This document shows, piece after piece, positions 1 to 3,701 of a DNA stretch of 5,133 nucleotides. The translations under genes were made by a program, and so were the position numbers. The notes under the pieces are model-generated. The model saw nothing but the letters and a program-made list of their open reading frames with translations, did no database searches and was not told the DNA's origin. This DNA is from an uncultured Clostridia bacterium (GTDB lineage: Bacteria > Bacillota > Clostridia > Christensenellales > UBA1242). The stretch is from the NCBI GenBank assembly GCA_934725795.1, contig CAKVCF010000050.1:1-5133 (forward strand), given 5' to 3'. Positions within the stretch are counted from its first letter, which is position 1. Each line of letters begins with the position of its first letter.

Positions 1-239
1 GCATGGAATATTTAGTAAAAAAATATGCCAAAGTTGCCACCCCTTTAAAAAACATAACACCGCATAAATTACGTTCAACTTATGGTACAAATTTATATAA
101 AGAAACAAAAGATATTTATATAGTTGCTGAAGTTTTAGGCCATAAAGATGTTAATACAACAAAGAAGCACTACGCAGCAATCAGTGATGATATTCGAAAG
201 TCTGTTGCTGGCAAGGTTAAACTGCATAATGAGGAATAA
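1..239 (+). CDS. Tyrosine recombinase/integrase, C-terminal fragment (5' end outside window)
   Basis: This is the last part of the catalytic domain of a site-specific tyrosine recombinase, which cuts and rejoins DNA through a covalent 3'-phosphotyrosine link. The first whole codon (position 3) reads ATG. It is unlikely to be the start, because the family is usually about 300-400 residues and only 78 are visible. Counting from that codon, the box II motif HKLRSTYGT carries His21 and Arg24, LGHKDVNTT carries His47, and KKHYA carries the nucleophile Tyr57. The second half of the active site is therefore intact, while the first catalytic Arg and the Lys lie upstream of the window. The frame ends at TAA 237-239 after a short charged tail. 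It could be a Xer-like housekeeping recombinase or a phage/element integrase. The fragment cannot decide, although no att-like repeat or other mobile gene is visible downstream. The family call is secure; the subfamily is not. Confidence 0.9.
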   Translation, partial: MEYLVKKYAKVATPLKNITPHKLRSTYGTNLYKETKDIYIVAEVLGHKDVNTTKKHYAAISDDIRKSVAGKVKLHNEE

Positions 240-345
240 TCACCTTTTATTGTTTAACGACCACCAACTTAAATAATCTCTTATTATTTTGTTAATTTAC
301 TATATTTTAAAATTTAAAATCATTTAAAAAATTAATAAATTTTAT
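240..345. other. AT-rich intergenic stretch between recombinase gene and lexA promoter
   Basis: No coding potential is evident. Two weak AT-only inverted repeats are present: AAATAAT (271-277) with ATTATTT (283-289), and TAAAATTTA (308-316) with TAAATTTTA (336-344). The first, followed by a few T residues, might act as a feeble terminator for the recombinase gene, but it has no G-C pairs. The A/T-tract run at about 326-345 lies just upstream of the lexA -35 and could act as an UP-like element. Both readings are inference from base composition. Confidence 0.4.
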
Positions 346-359
346 CGAACAAATGTTTG
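346..359 (+). promoter_or_regulatory. LexA (SOS) operator of the lexA gene
   Basis: The 14 bases CGAACAAATGTTTG match the Gram-positive SOS-box pattern CGAAC-N4-GTTYG and form an imperfect palindrome with one mismatch between the arms. The box overlaps the first three bases of the -35 hexamer, so bound LexA would block RNA polymerase. This is the classical arrangement for lexA autoregulation: the repressor limits its own synthesis, and DNA damage releases it. I found no second full CGAAC-N4-GTTYG site in the window, so the other genes here show no sign of SOS control. Confidence 0.9.
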
Positions 360-385
360 ACAAATGTGGTTTTTTTTGTTATCAT
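357..385 (+). promoter_or_regulatory. lexA promoter (sigma-A type, extended -10)
   Basis: A perfect -35 TTGACA (357-362) is followed by a 17-bp spacer and the -10 TATCAT (380-385), which matches five of six consensus bases. TG at 377-378 supplies an extended -10 (TGTTATCAT). Transcription should begin near 391-393, giving a leader of about 38 nt before lexA. The LexA box overlaps the -35. This is a strong promoter by sequence, consistent with a gene whose output is held down by repression. Confidence 0.85.
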
Positions 386-416
386 ATCTTAAACTTGAAT
401 GTTTTAATTTAGTTTT

Positions 417-420
417 GGAG
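417..420 (+). promoter_or_regulatory. lexA ribosome binding site (decides the start)
   Basis: GGAG lies 9 nt upstream of the ATG at 430 and 15 nt upstream of the next in-frame ATG at 436, so it favours 430. It also excludes the far-upstream in-frame ATG at 364, which lies between the -35 and -10 and upstream of the expected transcript. Confidence 0.75.
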
Positions 421-429
421 AATTTTATT

Positions 430-1014
430 ATGAACATGACCGAAAGAACCTATGATTTTATCAGCAGTTATATTGAAAAAAACAAATACCCCCCAACAAT
501 AAGGGAAATTTGTGCAGAATTGAATTTTGATTCCACTTCAACTGCCGTATACCACCTTAAAAAACTTGAAAAAATGGGTAAAATCTCAAGAAATGAAAAT
601 AAAAATCGTGCTATTGAATTAAACGAACCAACCATCGCAAGTGTTACCCTGCCCTTGCTTGGTACTATTGCTGCTGGTCAACCTATTTTAGCAGAAGAAA
701 ACTTAAGCGATAAAATTTTAATTTCTCAAAACTTGTTTGTTGGCAACAATCTATTTGTGCTTAAAGTTAAAGGTGATAGCATGGTTAATGTTGGCATATA
801 TAATGGCGACATGGTTGTTATTTCACAACAATCAGTTGCAAATAATGGTGAAATTGTTGCATGTTTGATTGATAATGAAGCAACAGTTAAACGTTATTAT
901 AAAGAAAATGGTTATTTTAGATTACAACCAGAAAATTCGTTTATGCGCCCTATTATCACCGACCATTTACAGATTTTAGGCAAAGTGGTTGGCTTAATTA
1001 GAACTAAATTTTAA
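430..1014 (+). CDS. lexA: LexA repressor, SOS-response transcriptional regulator with self-cleaving peptidase domain
   Basis: LexA represses SOS genes by binding their operators. RecA filaments on damaged DNA trigger its self-cleavage and open the regulon. The protein has 194 residues, close to the family norm of about 200. Residues 3-65 form the winged-helix DNA-binding domain (PPTIREICAELNF, then STSTAVYHLKKLEKMGKI). Residues about 74-194 form the S24 peptidase-like domain. The scissile bond is Ala82-Gly83 within GTIAAGQPIL. The catalytic dyad is Ser117 (KGDSM) and Lys154 (ATVKRYY). All key residues are present, so it should be functional and cleavable. The start at 430 is chosen because GGAG precedes it at 9 nt; the in-frame ATG at 364 lies within the promoter and the extra 22 residues (MWFFLLSYLK...) do not look like LexA. 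A LexA box overlaps its promoter, showing autoregulation, and a terminator follows, so it is probably monocistronic. Confidence 0.97.
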   Translation: MNMTERTYDFISSYIEKNKYPPTIREICAELNFDSTSTAVYHLKKLEKMGKISRNENKNRAIELNEPTIASVTLPLLGTIAAGQPILAEENLSDKILISQNLFVGNNLFVLKVKGDSMVNVGIYNGDMVVISQQSVANNGEIVACLIDNEATVKRYYKENGYFRLQPENSFMRPIITDHLQILGKVVGLIRTKF

Positions 1015-1015
1015 C

Positions 1016-1041
1016 AAAAATGCCCTTAACGGGCTTTTTTT
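1016..1041 (+). terminator. Intrinsic terminator of lexA
   Basis: GCCC (1022-1025) and GGGC (1031-1034) pair around the loop TTAAC, followed directly by seven T residues (1035-1041). The A-run 1016-1020 can pair with part of the T-tract beyond one mismatch (T1021/T1035). The G-C stem is only 4 bp, short for a terminator, but it starts just after the stop codon and the U-tract is clean. The opposite strand also has a short T-run, so some bidirectional activity is possible, although no converging gene is seen. Confidence 0.8.
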
Positions 1042-1058
1042 ATATATGCAAACATAAT

Positions 1059-1086
1059 CATAAAGCATTTTACTTATTGCTTTATG
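1059..1086. repeat. 9-bp perfect inverted repeat (hairpin) downstream of lexA
   Basis: CATAAAGCA (1059-1067) and TGCTTTATG (1078-1086) are exact reverse complements separated by 10 nt (TTTTACTTAT). No T-tract follows on either strand, so it is not a standard intrinsic terminator. It may be a backup or RNA-stabilising hairpin behind the lexA terminator, or a protein-binding dyad. The role is unknown. The rest of 1087-1164 holds only AT-rich sequence, including the 12-bp palindrome CAAAAATTTTTG at 1104-1115, which may be no more than base composition. Confidence 0.5.
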
Positions 1087-1164
1087 CTCTTAAACAATTA
1101 AACCAAAAATTTTTGTATGCCAATTTTTTAGAATTAACAAAACAACAAAATCAATATATTTTGT

Positions 1165-1194
1165 TTGACTATCTTTCTTTAATTATTATATAAT
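1165..1194 (+). promoter_or_regulatory. Promoter of the padR-ABC transporter operon
   Basis: The -35 TTGACT (1165-1170) matches five of six consensus bases and the -10 TATAAT (1189-1194) is perfect, with an 18-bp spacer. The expected transcription start is near 1201, giving a leader of about 100 nt before the ATG at 1303. No comparable promoter is seen between the three genes that follow, so it probably drives all of them. Confidence 0.75.
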
Positions 1195-1232
1195 TAATAT
1201 GTATTATTATGTTTATGTTTTTTAACACTTTC

Positions 1233-1264
1233 AGTTGCGTAATGTAAATTATACTTACACAACT
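1233..1264. promoter_or_regulatory. Dyad in the operon leader: candidate PadR operator or RNA hairpin
   Basis: AGTTGCGTAA (1233-1242) and TTACACAACT (1255-1264) are inverted repeats matching at 9 of 10 pairs (mismatch C1238/A1259), with a 12-nt spacer. A nested dyad, TGTAA (1243-1247) with TTACA (1255-1259) spaced by 7 nt, shares the right arm. PadR proteins bind dyads near the promoters of their own operons, so an autoregulatory operator about 30-60 bp downstream of the predicted start is plausible (roadblock or occlusion). The same bases could also fold as a hairpin in the leader RNA. The symmetry is seen; the function is inferred. Confidence 0.5.
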
Positions 1265-1302
1265 TATATTATGCTAGAAAACAAAACACTTAAAGGGGTT
1301 TT

Positions 1303-2733
1303 ATGAAAACTGCTGATTTGATACCTTTGATTTTGATTGAATTAGCTGGTGGCGACAAATATGGTTTTGAACTTACAAAAGCCATTGAAGACAAATCTAA
1401 TCAACAAATTCAAATTAAACAACCAACTCTTTACACTGTGTTAAAAAAGTTGGAAAAATCTAAGTTTATTTCTTCATATTGGGAAGATAGTGAAATTGGT
1501 GGTAAGCGCCATTATTATAAGATCACTGAAAACGGCAAAGCACAAATTGCAACTTTGCCATCTTTTGAGCAGTGTATACAAAATATCTTGTTAGAAGAAC
1601 AAGAAGATGAATTATTGGAATCTTCTTCCCTTTCAAACAATGAAAATATTATTGAACAGCAAACCGAACAAGCTATTGAACAGCCATATCAATCGAAATT
1701 AGAGCGCTTTAATGCCTCTTTCAATAATAATGGTGATATTGCAGAAAATAATTTTGCCACGACTGTTGAAGGACAATCTATCAAAGAAGACACTTCTTTC
1801 AATCAACAAATTGTTGAGCAATCTCAACAACTTGATAACAACACTATCACACAACAAGAACAAGTTAAACAAGAAGTATCTAAAAATGACGATAAATTTG
1901 TTTCTATTATGGATTTAATTGCTGACAACGCTGAACAAGAACAAACAGACGTTAAACACTCCGTTGTTAACCCTACTGAATTATTTGAAAACGATAGTAT
2001 TGACCATAAAACTGAATTGGAAGTTAACAAAAGCAACTCTGCTCTGCTTAAAAATCAAGAAACACAACAAGCAGAACAATTTGCGGAGAATAAACAAATA
2101 AGCAAATTCGTTGATAAAGTGCCTGCTCCACAGCCAACAGTCCCAGATGTTAAATCACTTGAAAGTGAACCTATTAAGTTAGAACCAAAGCAAACAAACG
2201 CAGATTATGCTTATGATGACATCAAATACGTTGATTATGTCAACTTTAAAACTAAAAAAGAATACATATATGCAAAAAAAGTGGCAAATTTATCACTATT
2301 AAAAACATTTGCAGTTTCGATTTATGCCTTAATAATGATGATAATTTGTGGTGTTGCTGTTAAAGGGCATGCAAGCAGTTTTTATTATTGTTTCTTTATT
2401 GCTACAATTGCTTATACCCTTTGCTATTTGGCAATTGGCATTAAAACAAATGAAAATTTAAGGCTTAAAACACAAAAAAGCGAATATAAACCTAACTTCA
2501 AAATCCGCCTTATAATTAATGGCATTGTAACTCTTATTGTTATTGTTTTGTCCATCATATCTAGTGTTTTAATTGGTAACAACACAATATCTAGCATGTT
2601 CAGTTCAATAAACTTTGCAAATATATATGCACCTATTTTGCTTTGCACTATCATTTGGATTGATACACTTTTAACATACATTGTGGCAAAAACTACAACA
2701 AAAAGTGAACCAATAACAAATAAAAACAAATAA
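1303..2733 (+). CDS. PadR-family transcriptional regulator with long Gln/Asn-rich linker and C-terminal four-helix membrane domain
   Basis: The N-terminal residues 5-82 are a clear PadR winged helix: LIELAGGDKYGFELTKAIED, the recognition-helix segment QPTLYTVLKKLEK (40-52), and the wing YWEDSEIGGKRHYYKITENGK (59-79). Canonical PadR proteins are about 110-180 residues; this one has 476. Residues about 97-305 are a hydrophilic, apparently disordered linker rich in Gln, Glu, Asn and Ser. Predicted membrane helices lie at about 332-353, 359-380, 401-424 and 438-462. The loop at 381-400, the segment before the first helix (NFKTKKEYIYAKK) and the C-terminal tail are rich in Lys/Arg, while the other two loops carry almost no charge. 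The positive-inside rule thus puts both ends, including the DNA-binding domain, in the cytoplasm. AAAGGGG (1292-1298) precedes the ATG. It is the first gene of an operon with an ABC ATPase (26-nt gap) and permease, so it probably controls them and perhaps itself. The PadR call is sure. I do not recognise the membrane domain, and its signal is unknown. Confidence 0.9.
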   Translation: MKTADLIPLILIELAGGDKYGFELTKAIEDKSNQQIQIKQPTLYTVLKKLEKSKFISSYWEDSEIGGKRHYYKITENGKAQIATLPSFEQCIQNILLEEQEDELLESSSLSNNENIIEQQTEQAIEQPYQSKLERFNASFNNNGDIAENNFATTVEGQSIKEDTSFNQQIVEQSQQLDNNTITQQEQVKQEVSKNDDKFVSIMDLIADNAEQEQTDVKHSVVNPTELFENDSIDHKTELEVNKSNSALLKNQETQQAEQFAENKQISKFVDKVPAPQPTVPDVKSLESEPIKLEPKQTNADYAYDDIKYVDYVNFKTKKEYIYAKKVANLSLLKTFAVSIYALIMMIICGVAVKGHASSFYYCFFIATIAYTLCYLAIGIKTNENLRLKTQKSEYKPNFKIRLIINGIVTLIVIVLSIISSVLIGNNTISSMFSSINFANIYAPILLCTIIWIDTLLTYIVAKTTTKSEPITNKNK

Positions 2734-2759
2734 ATACTTAGCCTTGTTTAGGAGAAAAA

Positions 2760-3692
2760 ATGATACCAGCATTACAAGTTTCAAATGTAACAAAAATATA
2801 TGGCAACAAAAAAGTTGTCAATAATGTTTCATTTTCAATTTACCCTGGTCAAATTTATGGATTTGTTGGTCCTAATGGTGCTGGCAAATCTACGACTATA
2901 CGTATGATAACGGGGCTTATTCAACCAAATGAAGGAAATATTAAGATTTCTGGTTACAGCGTTGAAAAATCACACAATCATGCCCTTTCACTGATAGGTG
3001 CAGTTATTGAAACACCTCAATTATACCCTTACCTTTCAGGGCTAAAAAATCTGCAACTTTTTGCCAAATTCTATGACAAAAAGGCCACAGCTCGCATACC
3101 ACAAATTGTTAAACTTGTTGGCATGGAAAATCGCATTAAAGATAAAGTTTCAACCTACTCTCTTGGTATGAAACAACGTTTAGGCATTGCACAAGCCTTG
3201 TTAAATCATCCAAATTTGCTTATTTTAGACGAACCAACAAACGGTTTAGATCCAAACGGGATTGTTGAAATTCGTAATATTTTGCGTATTTTAGCGGAAA
3301 AAGAAAAAATTGCCATTTTAATTTCAAGCCACAACTTGGCTGAATTGGAACAACTTTGTGATGTTATTGGCATAATTAACAACGGCGTGATGTTGGAACA
3401 AAAAACCATGCATGATATCAATGATATGGTAGCAAGCAGGCAACAACTTCAACTGTTATGTAACTACCCTAACTATGCTGCACTGGTTGTTAAACAAAAA
3501 TATAAAATCACTGGTCAAGTGTTAGGAAATTCGCTTATTTTGCCTGTTAAAGAGTCAAATATTGCAGTTGTTATTGCCTATCTAACAAGCAAGCGCGTAA
3601 AAATCTATGGTGTGAAGAAAATACATAAATCACTTGAGCAATTATATTTTGAAATTTTACAATCAAATCGCCCTTCAACAAGCATTTTTTAG
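2760..3692 (+). CDS. ABC transporter ATP-binding protein, BcrA/CcmA-like subfamily
   Basis: This 310-residue cytoplasmic ATPase should power the membrane permease encoded next. Motifs in order: Walker A GPNGAGKST (37-45), Q-loop region VIETPQLYPYLSG (82-94), signature YSLGMKQRLGIA (133-144), Walker B LLILDEPT with catalytic Glu158 (153-160), D-loop NGLDP (161-165) and H-loop His191 (SSHNLAELE). The LGMKQ signature in place of LSGGQ, and the IE-x-P-x-x-YP form of the Q-loop, are characteristic of the BcrA-like branch found in antimicrobial-peptide and drug resistance exporters. Residues about 218-300 form the usual small C-terminal domain ending KSLEQLYFEIL. All catalytic residues are present. 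The start at 2760 has AGGAG (2750-2754) 5 nt upstream. It follows the regulator by 26 nt and precedes the permease by 9 nt, so co-transcription is likely. The substrate cannot be told from sequence; bacitracin or lantibiotic export is only a family analogy. Confidence 0.95.
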   Translation: MIPALQVSNVTKIYGNKKVVNNVSFSIYPGQIYGFVGPNGAGKSTTIRMITGLIQPNEGNIKISGYSVEKSHNHALSLIGAVIETPQLYPYLSGLKNLQLFAKFYDKKATARIPQIVKLVGMENRIKDKVSTYSLGMKQRLGIAQALLNHPNLLILDEPTNGLDPNGIVEIRNILRILAEKEKIAILISSHNLAELEQLCDVIGIINNGVMLEQKTMHDINDMVASRQQLQLLCNYPNYAALVVKQKYKITGQVLGNSLILPVKESNIAVVIAYLTSKRVKIYGVKKIHKSLEQLYFEILQSNRPSTSIF

Positions 3693-3695
3693 AGG
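3691..3695 (+). promoter_or_regulatory. Permease ribosome binding site overlapping the ATPase stop codon
   Basis: AGAGG (3691-3695) lies 6 nt before the ATG at 3702, and its first two bases are the end of the ATPase stop TAG (3690-3692). This tight packing suggests coupled translation of the ATPase and permease, which would keep the two subunits in balance. Confidence 0.7.
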
Positions 3696-3701
3696 ATAAA
3701 T

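Noticed and set aside
271..289. AT-only stem-loop after the recombinase gene as a terminator
   Set aside because: Seven A-T pairs with no G-C and only a weak T-run give little stability; such repeats are expected by chance in this composition.
308..344. 9-bp inverted repeat TAAAATTTA/TAAATTTTA upstream of lexA as an operator
   Set aside because: It is entirely A/T in a very AT-rich stretch, so chance is a sufficient explanation. It is better viewed as UP-element-like sequence.
1104..1115. 12-bp palindrome CAAAAATTTTTG
   Set aside because: It is an A-tract meeting a T-tract with one G-C pair at the ends, common in AT-rich intergenic DNA and with no link to a promoter.
1712..1918. 68-residue + strand open frame inside the PadR gene
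   Set aside because: It lies out of frame within the regulator's linker, lacks a ribosome binding site, and is mostly Leu/Ile/Asn/Lys as expected from frame-shifted Gln/Asn codons.
1824..2036. 70-residue antisense open frame
   Set aside because: Its Ser/Leu/Cys-rich composition is what the reverse complement of Gln/Glu/Asn codons gives. No promoter or Shine-Dalgarno site is visible.
1919..2101. 60-residue + strand open frame inside the PadR gene
   Set aside because: It is a low-complexity shadow of the linker in another frame with no start signals.
2424..2729. 101-residue antisense open frame opposite the PadR membrane helices
   Set aside because: It is hydrophobic only because it mirrors Asn/Lys/Ile-rich membrane codons. 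No ribosome binding site is visible, and the + strand frame is clearly the gene.
3206..3421. 71-residue antisense open frame inside the ABC ATPase gene
   Set aside because: It lies opposite the Walker B and H-loop coding region, which is under obvious + strand constraint.
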